Shown here piece after piece: positions 1 to 9,006 of a stretch of 64,000 bases of DNA. The translations under genes were made by a program, and so were the position numbers. This DNA comes from Cryptosporangium sp044454545 (GTDB lineage: Bacteria; Actinomycetota; Actinomycetes; Mycobacteriales; Cryptosporangiaceae): contig NZ_JBITDV010000015.1 of the NCBI RefSeq assembly GCF_044454545.1, forward strand, positions 62,001 through 126,000, in the 5' to 3' direction. A model generated the notes under the pieces. That model was not told the origin of the DNA and searched no databases. It saw only the letters and a list, made by a program, of their open reading frames with translations. Numbering within the stretch: the first letter of the stretch is position 1; each line of letters starts with the position of its first letter.

Positions 1-428
1 TGGTGGGATCCGCGTTTGGCCGGGTTGAGGAACGGACCCTCCAGGTGGATACCGGCGATGCCGGGCTCACCGGCGTCGATCAGATCGGCGATGACGCCGA
101 CGGCGGCGAGCATCCGGTCGAGCCGGTCGGTCACCAGGCTGGCCAGGGTCGTCGTGGTTCCGTGGGCGCGGTGGAAGGCGACCGCGCGGCGGATCTCGTC
201 CGGATCGTCGGTGGTGATCTGAGCCCCGCCCCCGCCGTGCATGTGCAGGTCGACGAAGCCGGGTAGCAGCCATCCGCCGTCGAGGTCGACGGTCTGCCGA
301 TGGGGTGGAGGAGTGCCGCGGCCGATCGCGACGATCCGGGAACCGTCGACGGTGAGCCAGCCCGGGTCGAGGACCGCGGAGGGAGTGACGATGCGGCCAC
401 CGGTGTACGCGATCACGTCGGGGGGCAC
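1..428 (-). CDS. nagA: N-acetylglucosamine-6-phosphate deacetylase, N-terminal part
   Basis: The first 142 residues of an amidohydrolase that deacetylates N-acetylglucosamine-6-phosphate in amino-sugar catabolism; the rest lies beyond the window edge. Seen: a beta-rich N-terminal segment (AYTGGRIVTPSAVL), the metal-site motif GFVDLHMHGGGG near residue 55, and HLEGPFLNPAKRGSH near residue 128, which carries the Glu metal ligand typical of NagA. The GTG start lies 4 bases after the stop of the upstream hydrolase gene, so the two are probably co-transcribed. No strong ribosome binding site precedes it, so translation may be coupled. The family call is secure; cytoplasmic location and substrate are from family knowledge. 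Confidence 0.85.
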   Translation of the reverse strand, partial: MPPDVIAYTGGRIVTPSAVLDPGWLTVDGSRIVAIGRGTPPPHRQTVDLDGGWLLPGFVDLHMHGGGGAQITTDDPDEIRRAVAFHRAHGTTTTLASLVTDRLDRMLAAVGVIADLIDAGEPGIAGIHLEGPFLNPAKRGSH

Positions 429-432
429 GAGC

Positions 433-1308
433 TCATCGTTGCTCAGCCAGGTGGCCGTTGTCGACGCGGGCGGCGAACGTCAGGATCGCGTCGGCCAGTG
501 GTCCGGGGGCTTCCTGGGCCACCAGGTGGCCTACTCCGTCGAGGTGGACCGAGGTGACCTCGCCCGCGCTCACCTGGCGGAACGTGTTTTCGGTGAGCGA
601 TGCGCTGGGGCCCCCGACGGTGAGCACCGGTACGGTGAGCGGGCTCGATTCGGCCAGTTCCCTGGTGGCGCCGTGGTCGGCGAAGATCGCCTGGTAGAGG
701 CCCGCGGTGCCGCGCCAGCCGTCGGGGCGCGCGTATGTGCGGAGGAATTCGTCGAGGTCGGCGTCGGTGACGGCGTCTTTCGTGGCGCTCATCATTGGGT
801 AGGCCCAGCCGGCCAGCAGGTCGCGCTCGTGGCCGGGTAACAGGAGCTCCGGAATGCCCGGGGTGCCGAGGAAACCGACGTGCCAGGAGCCGCCGTGGTT
901 GACGTCGGCGAGGTTCTCGAGGCCGTACCCGGGAAGGGTCGTCTCGACCGCGATCAGGCTGAGTACGTCGGCGGCGTGCGTGGCGGCGAGGTGGAAGCCG
1001 ACGCCACCGCTGATGTCCTGGACGGACAGGTGGACCGGGCCGGCGCCCAGGTGCTGGACCAGGTGGTGCAGGTCCTCGGCCGAGGTGGCCGGGTCGTAGT
1101 CGCCGTCGGCGTGGCTGGAGTCGCCGAAGCCGCGGAGGTCGACGGCGTAGACCCGGTGGGTCTCGGCGAGCAGCGGGATGAGCTCGCGGAACGCCCACCA
1201 CGTCTCGGGCCAGCCGTGCACGAGCAGGATCGGGGAGCCGGTGTCGCCGGCCGAGACGTAGTGCAGCTCGGCGCCGTTGACGTCGGCGAGATGGTGGCTG
1301 ACGTTCAT
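433..1308 (-). CDS. alpha/beta hydrolase, epoxide-hydrolase-like
   Basis: A 291-residue alpha/beta-hydrolase-fold enzyme. It has HGWPETWWAFR (the HGxP oxyanion motif of epoxide hydrolases and haloalkane dehalogenases), a strand-helix elbow reading VQDISGG where these families have GHDWGG, and a C-terminal GVGHLV giving the catalytic His. An Asp sits in the nucleophile position, so it is more like an epoxide hydrolase or dehalogenase than a Ser esterase. The preceding His-Gly of the usual motif is replaced by Val-Gln, so activity should not be assumed. I chose the ATG at 1308 because GGGAGT lies 5 bases upstream; a TTG at 1329 would add 7 residues but lies in the operator. It is divergent from a MarR gene across a long inverted repeat, so that regulator is its likely repressor. 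Confidence 0.8.
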   Translation of the reverse strand: MNVSHHLADVNGAELHYVSAGDTGSPILLVHGWPETWWAFRELIPLLAETHRVYAVDLRGFGDSSHADGDYDPATSAEDLHHLVQHLGAGPVHLSVQDISGGVGFHLAATHAADVLSLIAVETTLPGYGLENLADVNHGGSWHVGFLGTPGIPELLLPGHERDLLAGWAYPMMSATKDAVTDADLDEFLRTYARPDGWRGTAGLYQAIFADHGATRELAESSPLTVPVLTVGGPSASLTENTFRQVSAGEVTSVHLDGVGHLVAQEAPGPLADAILTFAARVDNGHLAEQR

Positions 1309-1322
1309 GGTTACTCCCGAAT

Positions 1323-1366
1323 TCGACAACCTGACTGTCGAAAATATTAGACAGCCAAGTTGTCGA
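1323..1366. promoter_or_regulatory. large inverted-repeat operator between hydrolase and MarR genes
   Basis: Left arm 1323-1339 and right arm 1350-1366 are 17-base inverted repeats with 15 matches (TCGACAAC-TG-CTGTC core), separated by the A/T-rich spacer GAAAATATTA. It sits in the middle of the 86-bp divergent region, and nothing else of low G+C occurs nearby. Position and symmetry suggest the binding site of the adjacent MarR protein, controlling both directions. The binding itself is inferred. Confidence 0.75.
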
Positions 1367-1394
1367 TGTCAACAGCTCGGTTAGGCTGCCCGGC

Positions 1395-1874
1395 ATGTCA
1401 CGATCCGGCGCCGACCTCGCGCTGCTGCTGCTCGGCGGATTTCGTCACCTGGCTGACCGGGCGACCGTCGAACTCGCGGCCCGGGGCTACGAGGACGTGC
1501 GCCCGGTGCACGACTTCGCGCTGACCGCGATCCTCGGCGGAGCCGACAACGCGTCCGAACTCGGAAGGCGGATGTCGGTGACCAAGCAGTCCGCGGCCAA
1601 GATGATCACCGTGCTGGAGGAGCGCGGGTTCGTGAACCGCGAGCCCGATCCGGCGGACGGACGCCGGATGCGGCTGCACGTCACCGAGCGCGGCCTCGCG
1701 ATGCGCCGCGAGGGCGAAGCGATCTTCGACGAGCTGCGGGTGGAGTGGGAGCGGCAGGTGGGGGAGCGCACACTGGCGGCCGTGGAGGACGCACTCCGGC
1801 ACCTGGTCGGCGACGGCCCCGGCCGGATCGATTCTCCCGGCTGGCTGCTCCAACACCTCCCTTCGGACGAATGA
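1395..1874 (+). CDS. MarR-family transcriptional regulator
   Basis: A 159-residue winged-helix regulator. The recognition region ASELGRRMSVTKQSAAKMITVLEERG (residues about 54-79) followed by the wing REPDPADGRRMRLHVTERG is typical of MarR proteins; helices at both ends should form the dimer interface. It is divergent from the alpha/beta hydrolase gene with a long inverted repeat between them, the usual arrangement for a ligand-responsive repressor of a detoxification or catabolic enzyme. The ligand is unknown. The ATG start follows the operator directly with no clear Shine-Dalgarno. Confidence 0.88.
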   Translation: MSRSGADLALLLLGGFRHLADRATVELAARGYEDVRPVHDFALTAILGGADNASELGRRMSVTKQSAAKMITVLEERGFVNREPDPADGRRMRLHVTERGLAMRREGEAIFDELRVEWERQVGERTLAAVEDALRHLVGDGPGRIDSPGWLLQHLPSDE

Positions 1875-1973
1875 TCGCCCGGCTCGTCCTGGTGGAGCCC
1901 GGGACAGGCGAAGACCCGTGTGCTGTGCAGGGAGGTTGGTCAATCGGGTGATGGGTGGCTGGGCTCTGATGGC

Positions 1974-2020
1974 GGCCATCGTTTCGCGGTGCGCCAGGCG
2001 ACCCGTAAGTACTCCGCGGC
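1974..2020 (-). repeat. 47-bp interspersed repeat, copy 1
   Basis: Matches 9007-9053 in inverse orientation at 45 of 47 bases. Both differences fall in one codon (TTA here, CTC there, both Leu) of a reading frame giving AAEYLRVAWRTAKRW on the minus strand, so both copies look like remnants of a protein-coding element. It lies in the gap between the MarR gene and the Lrp-type gene. Confidence 0.7.
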
Positions 2021-2033
2021 ACTAGCGTGGGAC

Positions 2034-2477
2034 CTAGCGCGGTTCGTCGCGGGTCCAGGAACCCATGACCATGAGCGTCTTCGTCCCGACCACCGAGCCG
2101 GTACGGCGCAGCCGATCGATCACCTGCTGCAGGTGGCCGATGTCGCGGACCCGCAGGTGGATCAGCGCGTCCGGGTCGCCCGCGATCGTGTAGACGGCCT
2201 CGACCTCCGGCACGGCGGACGCCGACCCGATGATCTGACTCACCGGCGTGGCACCGGCGTAGCGCAACTCGGTGAAGGCCTCGACGTTCCACCCCAGCTT
2301 CGCGTGATCGATCTTCACGGCGAACCCGGTGATGATCCCGCGCTCCCGCAGGCGGTCGACCCGGCGCTTCACGGCCGCGACCGACAGGCCGACCTCGCCC
2401 GCCATCTCGGAGAACGTCCGCCGGCCGTCCGCGGCCAGCAGACGCAGCAGTTCGTGGTCGATGTCATCCACGGTCAT
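2034..2477 (-). CDS. Lrp/AsnC-family transcriptional regulator
   Basis: A 147-residue regulator with an N-terminal AsnC helix-turn-helix (DIDHELLRLLAADGRRTFSEMAGEVGLSVAAVKRRVDRL, residues about 4-42) and a C-terminal RAM ligand-sensing domain ending in KTLMVMGSW. It is divergent from the indolepyruvate:ferredoxin oxidoreductase gene with a 133-bp shared promoter region. Lrp-type regulators commonly control neighbouring amino-acid catabolic genes in response to the amino acid, here presumably an aromatic one. The ATG at 2477 gives the standard family length. Confidence 0.88.
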   Translation of the reverse strand: MTVDDIDHELLRLLAADGRRTFSEMAGEVGLSVAAVKRRVDRLRERGIITGFAVKIDHAKLGWNVEAFTELRYAGATPVSQIIGSASAVPEVEAVYTIAGDPDALIHLRVRDIGHLQQVIDRLRRTGSVVGTKTLMVMGSWTRDEPR

Positions 2478-2610
2478 ACGCAAGAGTTTCACGCCATCCG
2501 TGCTCGCTGCGTGCGGTTTTTGCGTGATTCCCCGCGCTTCTCGCAAGGTGCTTGCGGCGCTGGTGCCGTCCCAGGTCAGCTGAGGCCAAGCCCCGCAGGA
2601 GGAGAAGCCC

Positions 2611-5600
2611 ATGAGCGCCTCGGTTTCCCTGGACGACAAGTACACCGCTGAGAACGGCCGGGTCCTGATCTCCGGCATCCAGGCCCTCGTCCGGCTCGTG
2701 CTCGAGCAGCGGAAGCTCGACGAGGCCCGGGGCCTGAACACCCGGATCTTCGTGAGCGGATACCAGGGCTCGCCCCTCGGCGGCCTGGACATGGAGATGG
2801 TCCGGGCCCGGCGGTTCCTCGATCCCGCGGGTGTCGTGTTCCGGCCCGGCCTCAACGAGGAACTCGCCGCTACCGCGGTGGGCGGCACGCAGCTGCTCGG
2901 TCAGGTCCCCGGTGCGCGCCACGACGGGGTCGTCGGATTCTGGTACGGCAAGAACCCCGGCCTGGACCGCGCGGCCGACGCGATCCGGCACAGCAACGTC
3001 GCCGGAACCGCCGCGCTCGGCGGCGCGGTGGCGCTGATCGGCGACGACCCCGGCAGCAAGTCCTCCACGGTGCCGAGCTCGTGCGAGCCGATGTGCGAGA
3101 ACCTCTCGATGCCGTTCCTGGCCCCGGGGACGGTGGCCGAGCTCATCGAGTACGGACTGCACGCGGTCGCGCTGTCGAGGGCGTCCGGCCTGTGGGTGGG
3201 TCTGAAGATCGTGGCCGACGTGGCCGACGCGTCGACCACGCTCGACGTCACCGGAACGACGGCGGGTGTGCCCGCGCCGGGACGCACGCCCCGGCCGGCT
3301 CCGCCGATCCTCGTCGGACCGGCGTCGCTCGACGCCGAGCACGACATGCTGACCCGCCGTCTCAACCTCGCCCGCGAGTACGCCCGCGTCGCGGGCCTCA
3401 ACCGGATCGTGTTCAGCGCCCGGCGGGCGACGCTCGGCGTCCTCGCGTCCGGCACCGGCTACGCCGTGCTGCAGCGCGCGCTGGACGACCTCGGCCTCGA
3501 CGAAGCGGCCCAGGAGCGGCTCGGGCTGCGCCTGATCAAGCTGGCCATGCCCTACCCCGCCGACCGCGAACTGCTCGCCGAGCTCACCGCCGGTCTGGAC
3601 GAGGTCCTCGTCGTCGAGGACAAGGTCCCGTTCCTCGAGGGGCATCTGAAGGAAGCCCTCTACCGGCGGCCGGACGCACCGATCGTGGTCGGCCGGTACG
3701 ACGAAACCGGCCGCCCGCTGCTCACCGCGCGCGGCACGCTCAGCGCGGACGACGTCGCGACCGCGCTGGTCGCCCGCATCGGCGCCGAGCACTTCCCGGA
3801 GAAGGCCGCGGCGACGCCCCGGCCCCGCATTGCGCTGCCGACGATCTCCGCCCGGGCTCCGTACTTCTGCTCGGGCTGCCCGCACAACACCTCGACCCGC
3901 ACCGCCGACGACACGCTGGTCGGCGTCGGCATCGGCTGTCACGCGATGGTCGCGCTCGACCAGCACGGCCGCGGCACCCCGGTCGGCATCACCCAGATGG
4001 GCGGTGAGGGCGCCCAGTGGATCGGGCTCGCCCCGTTCACCGACGACCGCCACTTCGTGCAGAACCTCGGCGACGGCACGTTCCACCACTCCGGCTCGCT
4101 GGCGATCCGCGCGGCCGTCGCGGCAGGCGTCCGCATGACCTACAAACTGCTCTACAACGACGCGGTCGCGATGACCGGCGGTCAGCGGGCCGAAGGCCGC
4201 CTCGACATCCCGACGCTGACCCGGTGGCTGGCCGACGAAGGCGTCCGGAAGGTCGTCGTCACCACCGACGACCCCGGCGCCTACCGCACCGTCCGGCTGG
4301 ACCCGATCGCCTCCGTCCGCCACCGAGACCAGTTCGCGGACGTCGAACAGCAGCTCGCCGCCGTCGACGGCGTCACCGTCCTCCTCCACGACGACCGCTG
4401 CGCCGCCGAGGAACGTCGGCTGCGCAAACGCGGGCAGCTCCCGACGCCGGCCGAGAAGGTCGTCATCAACGAGCGGGTCTGCGAGGGCTGCGGAGACTGC
4501 GGGGAGAAGTCCACGTGTCTGTCGGTGCAGCCGGTGAGCACCGAGTTCGGCCGCAAGACCCGCATCCACCAGGCCTCCTGCAACTCCGACTTCACCTGTC
4601 TGACCGGTGACTGCCCGTCATTCCTGCTGGTCGAGCCGGGGAAGCCGACGCCTCGCACGGTTCCCCCGGTGCCGGTCGCGCTGCCGGAACCCCGCCCGCG
4701 CTTCGCCGGCGCCGACGTGCTGCTGCGCATGCCGGGCATCGGTGGCACCGGTGTGGTCACCGCGTCGCAGATCCTGCAGATGGCCGCCCACCTGGACGGG
4801 CTGCACACCGCCGGCCTGGAGCAGACCGGGCTCGCGCAGAAGGGCGGTCCGGTCGTCAGCGACGTCCGGATCTCGACGGCGCCGCTGACCGGTGCGCTCC
4901 GCGCCTCCCGCGGAGCGGTGGACGTGCTGGTCGGCTTCGACCTCCTGGGCGCGGCCGCGCAGTCCACGCTCGACACGGCCAGGGCCGGCCACACGATCGC
5001 GGTGCTCAACAGCGCGATCGTCCCCACCGCGGCGATGGTCACCGGCCGCGTCGTGCTCCCGGACAGCCCGGACGACGCGCTGGAGCGCATCGCGTCGGTC
5101 ACCCGGTCCGACGCGACCATCCACGTCGACGCGCAGGGACTGGCCGAGGCGCTGTTCGGCGACCACATGCCGGTGAACATGCTGCTGCTCGGCGCCGTCT
5201 ACCAGCACGGGTGCCTACCGCTGTCGGCCGGCGCGATCGAGCAGGCGATCCGGCTCAACGGCGCCGCGGTGGACCGGACCCTGGCGGCGTTCCGGTGGGG
5301 GCGGGCCGTCGTCGTCGACCGGAGTGCCGTGGAGGCCGTGTTCCGGGCGGCCCCGGCGGCGGGGGTCTCGTTCGACGAGGTGCTCGCCACCCGCGTCGCC
5401 GACCTCACCGGCTACCAGGACGCGGCCTACGCCGCCCGCTACCGCGACGAGGTCGAGCGGATCGCCGCGCTGGCCGGCGAGCGGTCCGGCGCCGAGGCCG
5501 GTGAGCGGATCGGCGTCGCCTACGCCCGGGGCCTGCACCGGTTCATGGCCTACAAGGACGAGTACGAGGTCGCCCGGCTGCACCTCGACCCGGCCGAGCG

Positions 5601-6012
5601 GGCCCGGCGCGAGGCCGAGTTCGGCGCCGGCGCGGCCGTGTCGGTGCTGCTGCACCCGCCGGTGCTGCGCGCGCTGGGGATGAAACGCAAGATCCGGCTG
5701 CGCCGGACCGCGTCCCCGGCGTTCCGGATCCTGCGCCGGGCCCGGCACCTGCGCGGGACCCCGTGGGACGTCTTCGGCTACGCCGAGGTCCGGCGGGTCG
5801 AACGCGCGTTGATCGCCGAATACCGGGCCGCGGTCCGGGAGGCGCTCGCGGCCGGCACCACCGACCAGGTCGTCGCCGTCGCGGAACTCGCCGAGGTGGT
5901 GCGCGGGTACGAGGACATCAAGCTGGCCCGGGTGGAACAGTTCCGGGAGCAACTCCGGGCCGCGCTGGCGGAGATCGCGGACGGCGACCGGCGGCCGGCG
6001 GCCGCGGTCTGA
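2611..6012 (+). CDS. fused indolepyruvate:ferredoxin oxidoreductase family protein
   Basis: A 1133-residue 2-oxoacid:acceptor oxidoreductase that oxidatively decarboxylates aryl-pyruvates (from Trp, Phe or Tyr transamination) or related 2-oxoacids to the acyl-CoA. Order of parts: N-terminal transketolase-like region (SGYQGSPLGGLD), CSGCPHNTST (first Cys 420), a TPP-binding half with GDGTFHHSG, a ferredoxin-like CEGCGDCGEKSTC cluster motif (first Cys 624), then the gamma domain starting PGIGGTGVVTASQ (about residue 709). Bacteria often carry this single-chain form where archaea have separate IorA/IorB. AGGAGGAG precedes the ATG by 5 bases. The divergent Lrp-type gene probably regulates it. The exact oxoacid is not visible in the sequence. 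Confidence 0.9.
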   Translation: MSASVSLDDKYTAENGRVLISGIQALVRLVLEQRKLDEARGLNTRIFVSGYQGSPLGGLDMEMVRARRFLDPAGVVFRPGLNEELAATAVGGTQLLGQVPGARHDGVVGFWYGKNPGLDRAADAIRHSNVAGTAALGGAVALIGDDPGSKSSTVPSSCEPMCENLSMPFLAPGTVAELIEYGLHAVALSRASGLWVGLKIVADVADASTTLDVTGTTAGVPAPGRTPRPAPPILVGPASLDAEHDMLTRRLNLAREYARVAGLNRIVFSARRATLGVLASGTGYAVLQRALDDLGLDEAAQERLGLRLIKLAMPYPADRELLAELTAGLDEVLVVEDKVPFLEGHLKEALYRRPDAPIVVGRYDETGRPLLTARGTLSADDVATALVARIGAEHFPEKAAATPRPRIALPTISARAPYFCSGCPHNTSTRTADDTLVGVGIGCHAMVALDQHGRGTPVGITQMGGEGAQWIGLAPFTDDRHFVQNLGDGTFHHSGSLAIRAAVAAGVRMTYKLLYNDAVAMTGGQRAEGRLDIPTLTRWLADEGVRKVVVTTDDPGAYRTVRLDPIASVRHRDQFADVEQQLAAVDGVTVLLHDDRCAAEERRLRKRGQLPTPAEKVVINERVCEGCGDCGEKSTCLSVQPVSTEFGRKTRIHQASCNSDFTCLTGDCPSFLLVEPGKPTPRTVPPVPVALPEPRPRFAGADVLLRMPGIGGTGVVTASQILQMAAHLDGLHTAGLEQTGLAQKGGPVVSDVRISTAPLTGALRASRGAVDVLVGFDLLGAAAQSTLDTARAGHTIAVLNSAIVPTAAMVTGRVVLPDSPDDALERIASVTRSDATIHVDAQGLAEALFGDHMPVNMLLLGAVYQHGCLPLSAGAIEQAIRLNGAAVDRTLAAFRWGRAVVVDRSAVEAVFRAAPAAGVSFDEVLATRVADLTGYQDAAYAARYRDEVERIAALAGERSGAEAGERIGVAYARGLHRFMAYKDEYEVARLHLDPAERARREAEFGAGAAVSVLLHPPVLRALGMKRKIRLRRTASPAFRILRRARHLRGTPWDVFGYAEVRRVERALIAEYRAAVREALAAGTTDQVVAVAELAEVVRGYEDIKLARVEQFREQLRAALAEIADGDRRPAAAV

Positions 6013-6042
6013 CGTCACGGCCGGCCGCTGCCACGACCGTGC

Positions 6043-6987
6043 TCAGGTCGTCGGCAGCGCGGCCGGGAACGAGGTGCCGGTGAGCTCCTCGGAGATCTGC
6101 CAGATCCGGCGTGCCTCGTCCTCGCTGCGCAGCCGCGAGTAGACGTCCTGCTCGGCGGGCGCACCCGACAGATGCCCGAGCCCGCCCGGGCCGTAGAACC
6201 GTCCTCCGCGCGCGTCCGGGGAGGTCGCGGCCATCAGCGCGGGCAGCGCGGCCGACTCCGGCGTGCCCAGCAGGCCGACGCGGGACAGCGCCCGGATGAC
6301 ACGCACCGCGGCCGTGTCCTTTCCCCGCCCGACCTCCGGGCGCGCGGCCAGCAGATTCGTCGGCGCCACGCCGGGGTGCGCGATGTTGCTGGTGATTCCC
6401 CAACCGGCGGCCCGGCTGCGGCGGTCGAGCTCGAGCCCGAACAGCCCGAACGCGATCTTGGACTGGCTGTACGCGTCCCCGCCTTTGTACGACTTCTCCC
6501 AGTTCAGGTCGTCCCAATTGATCGCGCGCCCGTTCGCGGCGACGCTGAGCTGCGACGTCACCCGGGCCCTCCCGTCGCGCAGCAGCGGCAGCAGGTGACC
6601 GACGAGCGCGAAGTGCCCCAGGTGGTTGCTGCCGAACTGGAGTTCGAAGCCGTCGGCGGTGGTCTGCCGCTCCGGCGGCGTCATCACGCCCGCGTTGTTG
6701 ATCAGGAGGTGGATCGGCCGGTTCTCGCCGCGCAGCGTGGCTCCGAGCGCGGCGACCGAGCTCAACGACGACAGGTCGAGTTCGCGCAGCGACACCGTCG
6801 CGCCGGGGTTCCGCGCCGTGATCGTCGCGATCGCCGCGTCACCCTTCCGACGGTTCCGGACCGGCATGATCACCTCGGCCCCGGCGGCGGCGAGGCGGGT
6901 GGCCAGGTGCAACCCGACGCCGTCGCTGGCTCCGGTCACGACCGCGAGTTTTCCGGAGAGGTCAGGAACGGTGAAGGTGCGCGCCAT
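6043..6987 (-). CDS. short-chain dehydrogenase, retinol-dehydrogenase-like
   Basis: A 314-residue classical/extended SDR. It has the Rossmann motif TGASDGVGLHLA (residues about 20-31), NNAGVM, and the catalytic YSQSK, with the Ser provided upstream in the SVAAN segment. The layout matches actinobacterial retinol-dehydrogenase/WW-domain-oxidoreductase-like proteins, which usually use NADP(H); the substrate is unknown. The ATG at 6987 has GAGG 6 bases upstream; in-frame ATGs at 6993 and 7005 are less well placed. It converges on the oxidoreductase gene with a 30-bp gap. The 198 bp upstream (6988-7185) shows no gene. Confidence 0.85.
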   Translation of the reverse strand: MARTFTVPDLSGKLAVVTGASDGVGLHLATRLAAAGAEVIMPVRNRRKGDAAIATITARNPGATVSLRELDLSSLSSVAALGATLRGENRPIHLLINNAGVMTPPERQTTADGFELQFGSNHLGHFALVGHLLPLLRDGRARVTSQLSVAANGRAINWDDLNWEKSYKGGDAYSQSKIAFGLFGLELDRRSRAAGWGITSNIAHPGVAPTNLLAARPEVGRGKDTAAVRVIRALSRVGLLGTPESAALPALMAATSPDARGGRFYGPGGLGHLSGAPAEQDVYSRLRSEDEARRIWQISEELTGTSFPAALPTT

Positions 6988-7185
6988 GGTCATCCTCGGC
7001 TTCAATCGAATTCGGTGGACGACATTCAGGCTGCACGTCCGTCGCGGAGCTATCCACGGCCTGTCGATCCCCGGCTGGCGGGAACCCGGATGCGTGCCTG
7101 CGGCGGGTGTCGCGGATTCTCGGCACGACGGACCGGCGGTCGTGGCGGCAACTGGCGTTTCACCCGCGTGTGAGGGCCGACGCGC

Positions 7186-8004
7186 TCAGCCGGCGTCGGT
7201 GAAGTTCGGCGCCCGCTTCGCGAGGCCGGCGGCGACCGCTTCGGCCTGGTTGGGCGTGCCGATCAGCGCGGCGATCTCCTTCTGCTCGGCGGCCAGGCCC
7301 GCCTCCAGGTCGACGGTGTCGGCCAGGTCGAGAAGCCGTTTGGACGCCCGGATCGCGTCCGGGCTGCGGCCGGCGATCTCGCGGGCCAGCGCGAACGCGG
7401 CCGCGAGCGGGTCGTCGGCCGTGCGGGTGGCCAGACCGATCGCCGCGGCCTCGGTGCCGAGCACCTTCCGGCCGGTGAACACGAGTTCTCGCGCCTTGTC
7501 CGGGCCGACCAGCCGGGGCAGCACCTGGGTACCGGTCATGTCGGGCACCAGCCCCCAGCGCACCTCCATCACGCAGAGCACGGCGTCCGGCGCCACGATT
7601 CGGATGTCTGCCCCGAGTGCGACTTGCAGACCACCGCCGAGCGCGTTCCCGTGGACCGCGGCGATCACCGGTACCGGGACCTGCGTCCAGACGTACGCGG
7701 CGCGCTGCCCGAGCGCCTTCGCCGGCCCGTCACCCGGCGGCAGATCCACCCCGCTGGTGAGCCGGTCACCGCTGCCGAGCGCCTGCATCGCGCCGAGGTC
7801 GAGCCCGGCGCAGAAGTCCCGGCCCGTGCCCGACAGCACGACCGCGCGGAGCCCGGGTTCGGTGCGCAGCCGTTCGCCCGCGCGCACCAGCGCTTCGAAC
7901 ATCGCCGGGTCGAGCGCGTTGCGCTTCTCCGGCCGGGCCAGCCGCACGTCGGCGATCCCCTCGGCGACGTCGACCGTGACCCGAGTACCACCCGCATCAG
8001 CCAT
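7186..8004 (-). CDS. enoyl-CoA hydratase/isomerase (crotonase) family protein
   Basis: A 272-residue crotonase-fold protein acting on acyl-CoA thioesters. Seen: RPEKRNALD, the oxyanion-hole segment GTGRDFCAGLDLGAM, HGNALGGGLQVALGADIRI, and a Glu-containing MEVRWGLVPDMTGTQVLPRLVG where hydratases place a catalytic acid. The C-terminal ASKRLLD matches mycobacterial EchA-type proteins. A GTG at 8010 could add two residues; neither start has a clear ribosome binding site. The start overlaps the stop of the upstream membrane-protein gene, so translation may be coupled, although no functional link is evident. Confidence 0.87.
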   Translation of the reverse strand: MADAGGTRVTVDVAEGIADVRLARPEKRNALDPAMFEALVRAGERLRTEPGLRAVVLSGTGRDFCAGLDLGAMQALGSGDRLTSGVDLPPGDGPAKALGQRAAYVWTQVPVPVIAAVHGNALGGGLQVALGADIRIVAPDAVLCVMEVRWGLVPDMTGTQVLPRLVGPDKARELVFTGRKVLGTEAAAIGLATRTADDPLAAAFALAREIAGRSPDAIRASKRLLDLADTVDLEAGLAAEQKEIAALIGTPNQAEAVAAGLAKRAPNFTDAG

Positions 8005-8917
8005 CCGCACACCATAAGCGTTCCCGACGATTCAGACGCCGGAGCAGGACCGCGAGCGCCAGCGCGACGACCGTGAAGTCGTACCGTCCGCCGAGGCCGG
8101 CGCCTCCGGCGAGCAGGACGAAGAACGCGAGGACGCCGGTCAGGCCCGGCAGTGCCGCGCCGCGGGGCACGAGCCGTACTCCGGCGACGATCGGCACCAG
8201 CGTGAGCGCGAGCCCGAGCGGCCACGCGAGCCCACTCGACGCCACCGTGTAGACCAGTACGAAGTGGACGGCGGTGCAGGCGAACGCCACGAGGGCCGCA
8301 GGCCGCGGCCGGTATCGGCCCTTCGCGTGAGCCGTCGTCCGGCCCCGGGGAACCAGGAAGGCCGCCGCGATCAGCACCACGAACAACCCGGCCGACGCGA
8401 CCACCGGGCCGAGCGGGCCACGCTCGTACGTCTCCCAGGTCACAAGCGGTACCGACGCGAACGCCGGCGCGGGCAGCACCAGCCACCGCAGCCGCAGCCA
8501 GGGTTCGTGCCGGAAGGCGGGGAACAGACGCTCGACCAGCACGATCGACGCCCCGATGCTCACGACGACGTGGAAGGCCGTGAGGTGCGTGGCGAGCACC
8601 AGGCTCGTGCCCCACACCCGGCCGTAGTCGCCGACCCCGACCCTTGCCGCGTACCCGGGGTCGAACCAGTAGTCGTCGACCAGCGCTTCCTCGTACACCG
8701 CGTACGCGGCGGCCAGCAGCGCCAGCCCGAGCGTCCCCAGCCGGAACCGGCGCGCCAGCTCTCGGCAGAGCAGCGCGCCGCACCCGTAGAGCGGGATCAG
8801 CACGAGCGGTCCCCAGACGAGGAGTTCGAGCGGCGCCGTCGCGGTCGACAGGCACTCACCGAGGACCGGGGCCAGCACCAGGATCGTGAGTACCGGCCGG
8901 AGACGAGAACGCGCCAT
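7997..8917 (-). CDS. multi-pass membrane protein of unknown function
   Basis: A 306-residue protein dominated by hydrophobic segments. From the N-terminus they read LTILVLAPVLGECLS, LLVWGPLVLIPLYG, LGLALLAAAYAVY, a long central pair, and VLAFFVLLAGGAGLG near the end, suggesting about nine membrane helices. The N-terminal part (GECLSTATAPLELL, YAVYEEALVDDYWFDP) recalls conserved actinobacterial hypothetical membrane proteins, but no characterised family is recognised. It overlaps the start of the crotonase gene by a few bases. The ATG at 8917 is preceded by GGAG at very short spacing, so the start is uncertain. Confidence 0.65.
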   Translation of the reverse strand: MARSRLRPVLTILVLAPVLGECLSTATAPLELLVWGPLVLIPLYGCGALLCRELARRFRLGTLGLALLAAAYAVYEEALVDDYWFDPGYAARVGVGDYGRVWGTSLVLATHLTAFHVVVSIGASIVLVERLFPAFRHEPWLRLRWLVLPAPAFASVPLVTWETYERGPLGPVVASAGLFVVLIAAAFLVPRGRTTAHAKGRYRPRPAALVAFACTAVHFVLVYTVASSGLAWPLGLALTLVPIVAGVRLVPRGAALPGLTGVLAFFVLLAGGAGLGGRYDFTVVALALAVLLRRLNRRERLWCADG

Positions 8918-9006
8918 GGCTCCAGCGCACCACCCGGCCCTGCCGCCCGGCCGCGGCCGGAGGACGATCCTCCGTCGACGAAGGTCGATAGCGCCCGGTC
9001 GCGCGG

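Noticed and set aside
2464..4569. A 701-codon open frame on the minus strand opposite the oxidoreductase gene
   Set aside because: It is a G+C-driven antisense shadow: Arg/Gly/Ala/Asp-rich, with no motif, and it overlaps the clearly real Lrp and oxidoreductase genes. Similar long shadows opposite 11.2-13.5 kb, 13.4-14.7 kb and 41.7-43.3 kb were rejected for the same reason.
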